NCBI GenBank assembly: GCA_025716815.1
Contig: JAIXMN010000002.1
Coordinates: 1,612,001-1,676,000 of the forward strand
DNA: 64,000 nt
Direction: 5' to 3'
DNA from: Dichotomocladium elegans
Lineage: Eukaryota > Mucoromycota > Mucoromycetes > Mucorales > Lichtheimiaceae
Position 1 is the first letter of the stretch, and every line of letters begins with the position of its first letter. Below, piece after piece: positions 46,601 to 56,975 of the stretch. The notes under the pieces are model-generated. The model was not told where the DNA came from and searched no databases. It saw only the letters and a program-made list of their open reading frames with translations. The position numbers were made by a program, and so were the translations under genes.

Positions 46601-47440
46601 CGTAATGGAAACAACTGTGATCCGATTGCTCCTTCACCTTCGGAATTGCACCAGTTCTTGGGGATGCGTCTCTGTCCCTTCTCTTCTTGATAATGGAGAC
46701 TCCTACGCCATTTGTTTCAAGTGTAGCACGAAATCGAAGTACTCCATTTTCTGCAGGCTTGAGAACTTTGGAATAGACATCGATGACCTCATCCCATTTG
46801 CCATGATAAGGAACCAATTTGGCCCACGAGGGACCCAGAATGTTTTGCCATATGATTTTGCGTCAGTCATTATGTATGACGGAGACCATGACCGACGAAG
46901 AGGGAAACAGGCAAATGTAGGCAACTGAAGTCGCTCGAAAAGGAGAGCGAGCTGGTAAAACGCTGCCATATGTTGCATTGGATGAATCTTTGCATCGTAG
47001 TAGATGCTATGGTAGTCAAAGGCGTGGGTACTGGTGTAGGCATCGACAATTGGCCGGATGGGGGTCGAAAGCTTCCTGAAGGTAAGCTGGGTCTTCGGGG
47101 ACGTGGTCTCTGGGTACGTTCGACGAGCTACAATCTGTTTGAATGTTGTTGTGGGTGTAATGATTGTCTCTCGGATGTGTTGACTGATTTGTGTCGCGTC
47201 CAGACTTTGGCTAATCAGCTGCTCTTCAGGCTCATCTTTCCGCTGTCGAATATTCAGCAAGACATTGATAGCGCGCCGAAAGTGTTGGCCGAATCGCATT
47301 TGAACGTTATTGGTGTAAGCAACAATCATCTTGGCACATTCGTAATTTGCAGGTCGGTGAACGTTCACACTTGGAAGGATTGTTTTAGTACGGTAGGTTG
47401 TCGATGAAACGAGTGTATCAAAGAAGAAGAAAGAGTGAGA
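46593..47440 (-). pseudogene. Truncated Fanzor-like (eukaryotic TnpB) gene relic
   Basis: The minus frame reads TILPSVNVHRPANYECAK, VQMRFGQHFRRAINVLLNIR, FDYHSIYYDAKIHPMQHMAA, FYQLALLFERLQLPTFACF and PLRRSWSPSYIMTDAKSYGK. A frame change near 46820 leads to NILGPSWAKLVPYHGKWDEV and then LRFRATLETNGVGVSIIKKR. This order, ending in an (E/Q)TDGVGVS-type strand just before the first RuvC segment, is what I associate with Mucoromycota Fanzor1 proteins, the eukaryotic relatives of IS605/IS607 TnpB. The relic stops before the RuvC motifs, so all nuclease residues are missing. It lies tail-to-tail with the Tc1 transposase relic; Fanzor1 genes riding on Tc1/mariner elements are known. The family call rests on recalled pattern similarity and needs a profile search. 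Confidence 0.6.
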
Positions 47441-47543
47441 GTAAACAAGCGCTTTCTTCGCGAAAGTACATATTATCTATTCATGCTTATTTGACTAGTC
47501 TCATATAAGCATTCAGATGGTAGGATTAACGGGAAATCAATCG

Positions 47544-47702
47544 CAGTGGCCGCCCCTCATAGTGATACTCATTATAATGATAATTCATTATAGCGATACA
47601 CTTTATACAGAGCAAAATTACCAGATAGGGTTTATTCCAATTCATTATAGCGATGCGATTTCCTGGAATCGAGGGTATCACTATAAAGGACCGCCACTAT
47701 AG
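47544..47702. mobile_element. Short MITE with imperfect terminal inverted repeats
   Basis: The left end CAGTGGCCGCCCCTCATAGT (from 47544) is an imperfect inverted copy of the right end CTATAAAGGACCGCCACTAT (to 47700); both continue inward with the GTGATAC/GTATCAC pair. The interior repeats ATTCATTATAGCGAT twice. Total length is about 159 bp with no coding capacity. The CAGTGGCGG-type ends followed by AGTGATAC resemble Tc1/mariner non-autonomous elements, perhaps mobilised by a relative of the transposase relic 1 kb away; this link is inference. Confidence 0.65.
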
Positions 47703-49076
47703 CATAAATGCACATGCAACTCTTATCAAACCGACCTCTGAATACGCCCAATATAATTCCGTTTCTAACAGCATTACAGACGGCATGTCGATTGCTAAAA
47801 TACATTATGCGAGCAGCCTAGAGCTAAAAATACCAAAATAAACAGCATCAGTAAATGATGAAAATCGTCGATGAAAAGAGCATGTGACCCGCCGCTGTAT
47901 CTACTGCAGCATCGTTTATCACAAAGAAATTTCTTCTGCTCCTCCTTGATTTCCTATAAATAATGGGCAGCCGAGAAATCTCCTTTCTCCATTAACTTCA
48001 TCCCGACCCTGTCTTCCATGGTCTTATCGGGTAAGATCGCTATAATACCAAATTATTTTATTGCAACTAACATCCACTGTCCTTTTTAGATTAACCAATC
48101 GTACCCGTGCTTGATGAGCCATGGAAGAGAGGGGTTCCTGAACACCCTTCCTGCCTCTTCTGGTGTGCTGGCTCTCTCCTCCTCGGTCCTCCGGGGCCCT
48201 TGAGTGTAAGTTAAAGCGTATGGAGGAGTAGTGATTTCTGTTGACTAACACGTTTTAATCCATGGATGCGAAATCTTTTTGTCATTGTTTTATATTGTTT
48301 ACGACATTTATTTTTGCAAATAAAGTATGATATCAGAGCAGATGCCGTTTCTCTTCCCGTTCCTTTGCCGAAACTGAGATGGTACGTAATGGGACGTGTG
48401 TTCCCGAACAGCCCCAGATTAGTTACCTACAACGTATGTCGTCGTTGGAACAACATATATCATTATCTAACAGCAAGCAAAAGTGCTTTTTATACTTGAA
48501 AAGCAGACATAAAGACTGTCCTTTTCAGGAGCGTTTGATCTAAGGCGATCACCGTTTGGTTACGAATCTTATCTGCTTAACACACCATGCCAACCACAAG
48601 TTCGCTCAGCCTTTATAGCTAATTTGATGGTATCTATAGTATAAGATCCATATCCAGTATTTTTGATACCGAAAACTTCGTTGAAGAACATGTACTGCGA
48701 CAACAAAGCTGACAGACCCCATTTATAGATTAATGAATGGCTCCGGTAGAGGTTCTATCCTCTTTTAGTCTCAGCTACTGACATCGAGAACAGAGTCCAA
48801 AAAGGCAGAATTCAAAGAAAGTTCGGGAGTCGATTTTTGGATCTCCTCCCGGCGTGAGATCTGGAAAAAGGAATAAATTTGTTGCTTTCTGACAAAACAC
48901 GCAGCTTACCCATTTCCTTTCCATCTGCATCTGCCTCATTTGGTTGCATTCAACTAATCGAAACAATCCTGTTTCCGAACCCATAAAAACATCTGACTTA
49001 ATTCCATCCCCTTCCTCGTCAGTTATTAGTTTTTGGGCGTTCTAATCGGTAATAAATGATTACTCCATTTCTACTC
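47703..49076. other. Intergenic region upstream of the antizyme gene
   Basis: About 1.37 kb without a recognisable gene. The right part (48770-49076) is presumably the promoter and 5' leader of the antizyme gene. Confidence 0.4.
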
Positions 49077-49981
49077 ATGAATGCACGGGATGGCTTATAT
49101 TTTTTTCCCAAAATGCAGAGAAACGCCCACCCACAAAAGAGTAGCACTGGACAAGAACGTCGTCATTTTCCTTTACGCTTCAAGCACCATCTTCTCCAAG
49201 GCCACCAAGGAGGACAATAATCACACCTCAAATAGTATAAGTAGTAATAGTAATCCATTCATCTCGTCATGATTATCGCAAGTCCAGCCAAGAAAGATCT
49301 TGCGATACCAATGCAAGTGCTCCAGTCTGCTGCACCGGCCAGTGATGATCTCCATATACCTCATGAATATTGTGGTCAAGATCACGAAGACGTTGTCACT
49401 TTTACCAAGCGTGATTTCGGTATGTATGATGCAATATTTTTTTTTAAAAAAAATCTGACCATTTTCTTCATATTTAAAGGCGCAACCAACGATTTTGTTG
49501 GCACAGTGTTCGGACGCCTCAGTCGCGATGTAGACAGGCTCATGCTGATCAAGGTGTACGAGTCTAACAGGCTAGTGCAGTGTCAAGCATTTATCCATGG
49601 GAACACTGTGTTTCTCACGTCCCCTCTGATGGAAAACTCCTCAAATTGGAATGACGGGGAATTTCAACCATGGTAAATATCTCATCGATGCTGTACCGAG
49701 GGCGAAAACTCATGTGACCTGCTCTCTAGTATTACACGTTTGATAGAGCTTGCGGAGGAGAAAACCGGCTGTGAATACCTGGTCATTGCCATTAACCGCA
49801 AGAGTTGCACCAACAGTAAGTTGAATTCATTCTGTCAAACAAAACTTCGCTTACATGTAACATTTTCCCAGGCAACAGCAATCCCATCTTGCGTGCATTC
49901 ATGTACCTAGGCTTCCAGATGGTTAATCCTTCTGTTTACAATCAAAGTTCCGATTACATACTTGTTGGATATGAGCTTTAG
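49077..49981 (+). CDS. OAZ: Ornithine decarboxylase antizyme, probable +1 programmed frameshift
   Basis: Antizyme binds ornithine decarboxylase, blocks it and delivers it to the proteasome; its synthesis needs polyamine-stimulated +1 frameshifting. The antizyme domain is in four exons ending at 49981: ATNDFVGTVFGRLSRDVDRL, LMLIKVYESNRLVQCQAF, ITRLIELAEEKTGCEYLVIA and LRAFMYLGFQMVNP, with SSDYILVGYEL at the end. The first of these exons is open in its own frame only from 49254. One frame back, an overlapping frame ends at CAG-TGA-T (49340-49346); skipping one base there enters the antizyme frame at DDLHIPHEYCGQDHED. Two upstream ATG frames start at 49077 and 49081, and an intron around 49233-49290 could connect the second to the CAG-TGA frame. 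The ATG at 49269 overlaps a TGA as ATGA, so direct initiation is the alternative. The antizyme identity is firm; the 5' structure is not. Confidence 0.82.
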
Positions 49982-51214
49982 TATTATACTTACAACATGT
50001 ATATTAAATTGCTGATCTATGCCTATATATTTGTGTCCTGTATCAATTCCCACCCCCCGTTCTTTTAAAGGAGTTTAAAGGGAATGTCCTTCTTCTTGGA
50101 TCATTCTATATGACAAGTTCCAAGGGGTGTGCATACAGCACACATGAAAATAGACGAGATTTGCATGCAGGCAAAAGAGGATAGGTCATGTGAGTTAGGT
50201 AGAGCTGCATTTGATAGATAGGCGCCGCTGTGTTTCACAGAAGCTGTGATGAATTTTTTCTACCAATGTATTGCGTCACCGAGCCAAAGCATCATGGACG
50301 GACCGGTTTATACAAGTGTCAAAACGAGTTCGCCAGATTGTGAGACCCGACGTCCATGTCATAGTGGAAAGACGAAGCATTTTGTACAGTAACGTCGTTG
50401 TGGAGTGGCTGTCCAGCCGTACTTGTCATATGGATATAGTACGACATCATTCCCCTAAGTCAGTCATCTGTCTGATATCCTGTTCATGTCCACCGGGGGC
50501 CTGTGCAACCTCAGAAGATAGGTCCCAGGGCTACGTGCGTATTCTTTTCATGCAGAAGTCAAGAGGACCTGTCTAGATAGCGATATTTGGCTCCAGCAAC
50601 GTTTGCTTGTAAGCATTGGATCATTAAGAATGGAATGAAAAGTGCATGTAGAGAGACTGCCAGAGCAGTAGGACTCTCTCCTTGCAGACAAGAGCTGCTT
50701 GACCGACCAATACTAGTGGATCCAAGTGGGCCATGTGCGTCTGGTCTTGAGCGGGGTTGGGTAGAACGCTAAATTAAACACAAAAGTATCCTTCCCATCT
50801 TTTGCCCTCGACCCCCCCCACCCACCAAAGCCCATACAGGTGTGTCGGGTCGCACTTTAATTGATGGGATATGGAAAGCGACCATACCAATGGGGATATT
50901 CGTACAACATGGCATCACTTGTGAGAAAGGAAAAGGCAGGGGTAGTGTGGGGAATAATCCGACGTGCGTTGTGCGCGCAAGACCAACGGAAGGTTTGGGG
51001 GGTGGGGGAAAGCTTCGGGTTGAATCAAGTTGAATTGAAACGGAGCGAAAAGTCAAAAGGCTCAACGCCCATCAGCGTCCCGCGGAACCCATTCCGCAAT
51101 TTTTTTTTTTTAATCTTTACCCAAACACACACACACACACACGCACACCCACACTCGCACTCGCACACACCTCGCCCAGCCTTCTTTCTCTTTCTATTTT
51201 ATTTTATTGCGCTC
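49982..51214. other. Intergenic region with CA repeat upstream of the deaminase gene
   Basis: No gene was recognised. G-rich sequence lies near 50995-51010, a T-run near 51101-51110 and a (CA)n tract at about 51124-51165. These lie just upstream of the deaminase start and may be part of its promoter or leader. Confidence 0.5.
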
Positions 51215-52748
51215 ATGAGACTTATTGTTCGACAAGACTATGAGGAAGTCTCCTCTTGGATAGGTACACAGACGTACGAACAAGCACTCCCCCTTCACCT
51301 TCCCACTCCAACATGTCCAACTCATTCCTCTTTTCCTTCGCAGCCTATTACGTTAAAGAACGTATTAAACAATTCCGCCCGTCCAAGGAAAGGCCATTCG
51401 TTCTCGGACTGCCTACTGGCTCATCACCAATCGGCTGTTATCGACGTCTTGCCGACTTCTGCAAGGCAGGCGAACTTTCGTTTAAGCATGTCGTTACTTT
51501 TAATATGGATGAATATGTTGGTATTCCGCGGTATGTTTCATGCGCCCACACACACACGCACACGCACACACACACACACACGCGCGCGCGCGAGCACACA
51601 CACATATATATCTTTCTTTCATGCTGTACTGAAAAGTCCTTCTCCTTTTCATTCCATTTCGGTAGACACCATCCTGAGTCTTATTACACCTTCATGTGGA
51701 CGCACCTCTTTCAGCACATCGATATATTGCCTGAGAACATTCACGTGCTCGATGGCAACGCACCCGATCTCGAAGAGGAGTGCAGGCGGTATGAAGCAGC
51801 CATTTTAGCACACGGTGGTATTGAACTCTTCCTGGGAGGGATTGGTCCTGACGGTCATATCGCGTTTAACGAACCCGGATCGTCGCTCACCTCTCGAACG
51901 CGCGTCAAAACGCTTGCATACGAGACCATCATTGCAAACACTCGATTTTTTGAGGGAGACATAACCAAAGTCCCCAAGCTGGCACTGACGGTTGGTGTAG
52001 CGTATGTATAAGAAAGAAGAGACGTAAAGGGGATCGCGCGAGAGAGTATAACGCAACCACATGTCAAGTTCAGGACACTCGACTGATTTGATCATCGCAT
52101 TGTAGAACGGTTATGGATGCGCGGGAAGTATGCATCATTATCACAGGCGCTCATAAGAGGTACAGTAAAGATTGGAATATGCATTCAAACGAATGAGCTG
52201 GCGAAAATGGTATATTGAAAAGTGTGGCACAACAGCATTGCATTAGCAAAGTGCGTGGAGGAGGGTGTCAACCACATGTGGACAGTCTCGGCAATCCAGA
52301 TGCATCCCAAGGGATTGATTGTATGCGATGAAGATGCAACTCTCGAGCTCCATGTTAAGGTATATATAGGGGAAGAATTGGGCAAACACGAATAAGATGC
52401 AAAGAAGACTGAGTATCTTTTTTTTTATAGACGGTCAAATACTTCAAGTCCATTGAACATGTACACCAGGCACTCATTGGAAAAGAGAATCTGGGCTTAC
52501 AGGGTGAATTGTTGTGCAATGTGGGTGCGCGATCTACAGCAAGAGGACGAGAGCAACAGGTGCGGCAACTCTTGAGTGGTGATGAATCAGATTCACGGGA
52601 TGGCGATGCACGATCGGACGATGGACAAAGCATAGGGACCGGAAGTCCCTCCAAAAAGCGACGGACAACCGCCGATCTTGCTGCAGGCACCATTCCACCA
52701 CCCGTAGCACCAGCACCGGCTACAACGATAAAAATAACAAAACCATAA
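51215..52748 (+). CDS. GNPDA: Glucosamine-6-phosphate deaminase with a C-terminal tail
   Basis: This enzyme converts glucosamine-6-phosphate to fructose-6-phosphate and ammonia in chitin and amino-sugar catabolism. Exon 1 (from 51215) is [16 protein letters not shown]. The next exons give [18 protein letters not shown] (phosphate loop), [14 protein letters not shown] with the catalytic Asp, then [31 protein letters not shown] with the active-site His, and ITGAHK. Near 52140 only the downstream donor keeps frame, giving [20 protein letters not shown] and then [11 protein letters not shown]. The intron at about 51531-51664 contains a (CA)n/(CG)n microsatellite. After the domain an extra tail of about 75 residues carries [14 protein letters not shown] and [12 protein letters not shown], a possible nuclear localisation signal. 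The tail is the unusual part. Confidence 0.94.
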
Positions 52749-53024
52749 TTAATACCCTCCCGTTGTTAAACACCTCCTCTCCTCCCGAGTTGATGCTTTC
52801 CACTCATCATATCACCCACAAACCTCGTCTAACGCCCATGTGGCCCTCAAAATTCATACTTGCGCACAATAGTTCAATAAAATCATCATACACACACAAA
52901 GGACTTTCCATATCTGTCTAGGAAACAAGATTAGATAGATTCGAAAAGTTCCGCAGCTGAGTGTTTGCATCTCTTGGGCCGGTGTAAAAATGCGTGGGTG
53001 GGAGTGGTTCCACAGGTTGATGAC

Positions 53025-53615
53025 ATGTTCGTCCCCACCATCAAGTACAGACGAGTGAATGACACGCAGGATTACGATCAAGCAGTCAGAAAACAAGATC
53101 TCAATGAAACACCGCCATTGAAAAGACATGGGAACGCTTCTGTTTCCTCGACACGAGAAGCCAAAGAAACCGAACACACAGTTCCGTCAGCGACTAACGA
53201 GATAGAAAAACAACAAGAGAAATCCGAAGAATCAACAAGGCAAGACTACACAGAGCAAGCCAAAGTGCCAGAGAAAGAAGGAAAGGAGCCGGTGAAGGAG
53301 GATGGGAAGGCGGAAGGCACTGGAGCCAACATTGCCATCGATCCATCAAACGAGGACCGCATTATTGTGACTCTCAGCAATGGCAAGAAGTATACTGCTG
53401 ACCGGTACTGCCCCCACGCTGGCGCCGACTTGTCCTACCTTGGTGAAGTAGCCGAAGATGAGTATCCTGCAGAGATTGGTCCGATTCTCCTGTGCACGTT
53501 GCATTACTGGGAGTTTGCGCTGGAGAAGGGCGGGCGGTCAGGCGGAGGATGGGCATCCCTCAACGCGTGCCCTGCAGGCGAATGCCCGGTGAAAGATACC
53601 AAGCTAGAGTGGTAA
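53025..53615 (+). CDS. Rieske [2Fe-2S] domain protein
   Basis: The first ATG in the frame is at 53025 (MFVPTIKYRRVNDTQDYD). About 95 residues of Lys/Glu-rich, disordered sequence precede a compact Rieske domain. Its cluster ligands are in DRYCPHAGADLSYLG (Cys-x-His, near 53400) and PILLCTLHYWEFALEKGG (Cys-x-x-His, near 53495), and the domain ends with NACPAGECPVKD. There is no second catalytic domain, so it is a ferredoxin-like single-domain protein and not an oxygenase. A cytosolic electron-transfer role is inferred; the partner is unknown. It converges on the CCDC25 homologue with only 22 bp between stops. Confidence 0.85.
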   Translation: MFVPTIKYRRVNDTQDYDQAVRKQDLNETPPLKRHGNASVSSTREAKETEHTVPSATNEIEKQQEKSEESTRQDYTEQAKVPEKEGKEPVKEDGKAEGTGANIAIDPSNEDRIIVTLSNGKKYTADRYCPHAGADLSYLGEVAEDEYPAEIGPILLCTLHYWEFALEKGGRSGGGWASLNACPAGECPVKDTKLEW

Positions 53616-53637
53616 ATTGGCTTTATTCTGTCGGTCT

Positions 53638-54638
53638 TTACATAAAATCCTCCTCTGCTGCGTTGATGTCCTCTACTTCATGGGCGCGCCAATTGCTATG
53701 CATCCGGCTTTCATCAAACAGCTCGTTGATTTCCTTCTCGGCCTTATGCTTTGCCTCCGATAGCTTGCGGGCCTCCTCTTTCTATAGAGAGAGCCGTCAA
53801 TCTCCTACCCTATCATCTTGTCTATAAATGCAACTTGCCATCGCAAACTCATCTTCGCGCGCCTTCTTGCGGTCTATCTTATCGCGCTGAATCTTCTCGG
53901 CCATCAAATCTACTTGCCGTTCCTGCTTGGTTTTGTTCAAACGGTTGACAATTTCATTGATCCGCCGTTCGACATGCACACGCCTGACTTTTTTGTGGTT
54001 AAAAAAGGTGACTTGGCCAGTTTCCATGCCCGGCGTCTTTTTCAGGTTGCTCCAAGGAGTGTAAATGACCGTGATATTGTTTCGCTTGTTGCCCTCAATG
54101 CTGTTCGCCTTGACAAGCTGGGCACAATCCTCAACAACTTCTTCTGGAATATCGTCCCACGTCTGTCCCGGTCTAAGACGAACGTAGACGTGGGCACTCG
54201 ACAACTTGTCGACGTGAAACTGCGCCGTTGTGAGGAACAAGTTCCATGATGCAGTCGAGCCTTATCTTTATATATATATATATATTACCCTAGCAAGCCA
54301 GCATGAGGCTTTATGTCCCTCACGCCAAAAACATGCTCACACCGACCAGCCAACCTAAACCTCTTCCGATACACTGCCCCCGAAAAGAACTTACCAAACA
54401 TCTTCAGGAAAACCATACTTGATCAAATCCTCGTCTAAGAGCGAAATATTGATTAACTAATGCCCACCGCGCTGCGCCTTCGATTACTATGACATAAACT
54501 TTACTTTCAAACTTATCCCGTCCCATATAAATGGTGATTGGAGGATCAACCACTAAACATTTATACATGAGCTGGAATGTCGTTTCTTGAGTCAATGCAC
54601 GTCTGTACTGCACCTCTACTTTCAAAATATAGCACCAT
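53638..54638 (-). CDS. CCDC25: CCDC25/Jlp2 homologue, NFACT-R (DUF814) domain protein
   Basis: Five short exons start with MVLYFESR at 54638 and [16 protein letters not shown], then [12 protein letters not shown]. The main exon gives [40 protein letters not shown] and [20 protein letters not shown], followed by [17 protein letters not shown]. This is the standard order of CCDC25 in animals and Jlp2 in yeast; the domain is shared with the ribosome quality-control factor NEMF/Rqc2. The C-terminus is a charged helix ([15 protein letters not shown]) continued after an intron by [20 protein letters not shown] and ending AAEEDFM. It is divergent from NOL12, with 118 bp between the two starts. Confidence 0.93.
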
Positions 54639-54756
54639 GTTTGAAAAATAAGTACAATCTAACACACAGCACTTCCTCAATAAGCTGATAAAAAAAAAGG
54701 CGGAGTTGCCCCTTCAATACTTTTTTTTTCACCTTTGTTTCCAACGTCTTATATCC

Positions 54757-55375
54757 ATGAGTCCTAAAGCGAAAAAGATCTCCAACACCGAGATCCTCAC
54801 GGCGGGTGCCAAAGTATATGCCAAAAAGCGCAAGAGCAAAGCACAGCGAGTCGAACGAATCGATTTTGATCCGGATTCTAGAAAGTAAATGGACAAAGCG
54901 CATGCATCGGATCAGGGATAAGATCGCACACACCGCTGACCGAGGGTCAAAACATATTTCAGAGAATTCTTGACGGGATTCCATAAACGCAAAGTAGAGC
55001 GAAAAAAAAAGGCAAAGGAAAAGTATGAAGAGCGACTGCGCCAAGAAAAGATCAAAGAGAGGGCATCCTTGCGTGCTCAGCGCAAGTGGCAGGTGCAACA
55101 GAAAATGGACGAGATGGATGCAATGATGAAAGGTTCGTCAGTGTTTATTGTCCTTGATGAAAACTACGGGTGTTGATTGAATGGACGGGCGCTATTGCTC
55201 TGAAAAAGGACAATTATCGGACGACGAAGAGAAAGCGGAGACAGTGTTTACCAAGGACGAAGAAGAATCCACGAAGGCCAAGGAGGAACCCATCGTAAAA
55301 GAGTTCAAATCAGAGGCTACATTGACTACTGTCACCGTCATTGAGGATATGGATGACTGGGGCAAAGATATCTAG
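54757..55375 (+). CDS. NOL12: NOL12/Rrp17-type nucleolar ribosome-biogenesis protein
   Basis: The start at 54757 gives MSPKAKKISNTEILTAG. Three exons continue with RVERIDFDPDSRKEFLTGFH, KRKVERKKKAKEKYEERLRQ, EKIKERASLRAQRKW and QMDEMDAMMKG-like sequence, and an acidic tail ends MDDWGKDI. The REFLTGFHKRK-type motif followed by a long basic helix defines the Nop25 family (human NOL12, yeast Rrp17), which takes part in pre-rRNA processing with 5' exonuclease function reported for Rrp17. Introns are at about 54886-54960 and 55132-55208. Length (about 155 residues) fits a compact member. Confidence 0.88.
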
Positions 55376-55503
55376 AAGACTTCATACGCTGTACATAAAT
55401 CATACAATCTACATGGGATCCATCATCGTCATCGTGGGAGTTTCCCTATATCAGTAATATGTGGGATATGTCGCTTTCTCTCTCTCTAAAGACTTTATAA
55501 TAA

Positions 55504-55728
55504 TTATTCCATGCGATTGGTCTTGCCATCCTGGGGCCGCTTCCTTCGATGCTCTGCGTTTTTGTAGCGATGTTGCTCGAGCGATTCTTTGACGTCGCCC
55601 ATGAATTTCTGAAATATCTCGTGAAGCCGGTGGAATTGGGGTTGGTTCGACAGGCTCCCTAACGAAAGTCGTTTGGGAGTTTTACCAATAAGTGCAGTGG
55701 TGTCACTAATAAGGGCGATACTTGACAT
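55504..55728 (-). CDS. Microprotein with conserved KRPQDGKTNxME C-terminus, paralogue 1
   Basis: A single-exon gene of about 74 residues starts MSSIALISDTTALIGKTPKR at 55728; in-frame ATGs at 55734 and 55746 are alternatives. A TATAAAA box on the minus strand (plus 55769-55775) is well placed for these starts. The C-terminal half, FHRLHEIFQKFMGDVKESLE followed by HRRKRPQDGKTNRME, closely matches the C-terminus of the small gene at 62704-62910. The shared part looks like a charged amphipathic helix with an invariant basic-polar tail at the very C-terminus. No membrane segment or signal peptide is visible. The function is unknown and I recognise no named family. Confidence 0.75.
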   Translation of the reverse strand: MSSIALISDTTALIGKTPKRLSLGSLSNQPQFHRLHEIFQKFMGDVKESLEQHRYKNAEHRRKRPQDGKTNRME

Positions 55729-56975
55729 TGTCATTGTTATGCGCATACCAAAGAGATCAGAATTCAAGTTTTATACCTTTTGCACGCCTCTTATTGCACA
55801 ACAACTATCCCTCTTCATGATACTGGGGCCAGGAGGTTTTCTGCGGATATAAATAGATGGCACTTGGAGCGCCAAAATAAAAACCCATTACTGAGTGCAT
55901 CCACTCTTTGTTCTTCTATGAAACACCTGCAATGCGGGTGGTGAAAGCTTCATTGAAGAATCAGCAAGGATGCACATACTCATATGCCGGAAAATGGCTC
56001 ACCGGGGGCTCAGATGCGACCCGCGATATGGAATGCCGAATATATCAGCAGTCGCCTCGACTTTTCAAGGCTATGTGTTGACCAAAGATGCACTATGGTC
56101 GAGCTCGTGCAACTTATGTATCACCTCCTTTTTCTAACTACTACAGCACAATGTCCTCATCGAAATTCCCGTACGGGTCGCGATGATAAGGCTGACTTAT
56201 ACTACTACCATCAGCACTACTACGGATATGCAACCCCAGCTGAACCCATTGCCCAGAAGAGCCCTCGACCTGTCTCGTTATGAGCTGGGATGATAATATA
56301 CTTTGAGCTATCATATGCCCAAACGTATTCGCTTCCTCGGCATGGATGCGCCTCTGCCGGTCACATGAGCTATCATACGATGCAACCTTTCTTCAACTGG
56401 AATATTGAACTGATCTTTGCCGCGCTTTAGCAATGAGCTCCGTTACTTTTTTTGTTAAGGATCGAAGATTACAGTTGCGACTGCGCACGTACTGCAGCTG
56501 CGGCGCGGTTCATAGCCTATTGGGTGGGGAGTGGGGGTTATGGATGATAGGCACTTTTTCATCTCCAGGCTTAAAGGTACAGCAAGTACGTATGTCCTTG
56601 CGCCAGTAGACGCATGCAACAAAGCAGCCCATGACCATGTCAGACATGAGTTACTCAAGAGCGCCTCTCAAACTCGATTTGCAACGTTGTCTCTGGATAG
56701 TATGGCAGTAAAAATTTATTTTATCGCGAAATACAACGTCTGGTTAAGAGGAGCTGCTGAAGTTACAGTCCAGAGCGCCATACGTAGGAAAGTCGATCCC
56801 TGCAGTAGATGTGGCGCATTGGGCATAAATTTGTGTGCGTGGGGTGGGGAGAGACAATGTACTTGCAAGGTACGCGATAGATGAGTACAGTATTTATTTC
56901 TTTTACGTTATTTCAATAAGAGACGGGTAATAAAAAAGGATAAGAGAGAGAGAGAGAGTAGATCTTGTCTATTCC
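55729..56975. other. Intergenic region, no gene recognised
   Basis: About 1.2 kb. It starts with the microprotein promoter (TATAAAA near 55770) and ends with a (GA)n tract at about 56944-56958 just outside the TVP15 stop. A plus frame at 56531-56884 with CSRCGALGINLCAW has paired cysteines but no exon partners or family match and was not called. Confidence 0.4.

Noticed and set aside
51540..51610. CA/CG alternating tract that could form Z-DNA
   Set aside because: It lies inside an intron of the deaminase gene and is an ordinary microsatellite; nothing links it to function.
50861..51808. Long plus-strand open frame through the 5' part of the deaminase gene
   Set aside because: Its length comes from CA repeats and an overlap with the deaminase exons in another frame; the translation is His-Thr repeat and has no domain.
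55504..55767. Longer form of microprotein 1 starting at 55767
   Set aside because: The codon there is TTG, not ATG, and the TATAAAA box lies only 2 bp upstream of it, so translation must start further in.
56531..56884. Possible zinc-finger protein (CSRCGALGINLCAW)
   Set aside because: Only one cysteine pair plus loose cysteines, no homologous order of domains and no exon support.
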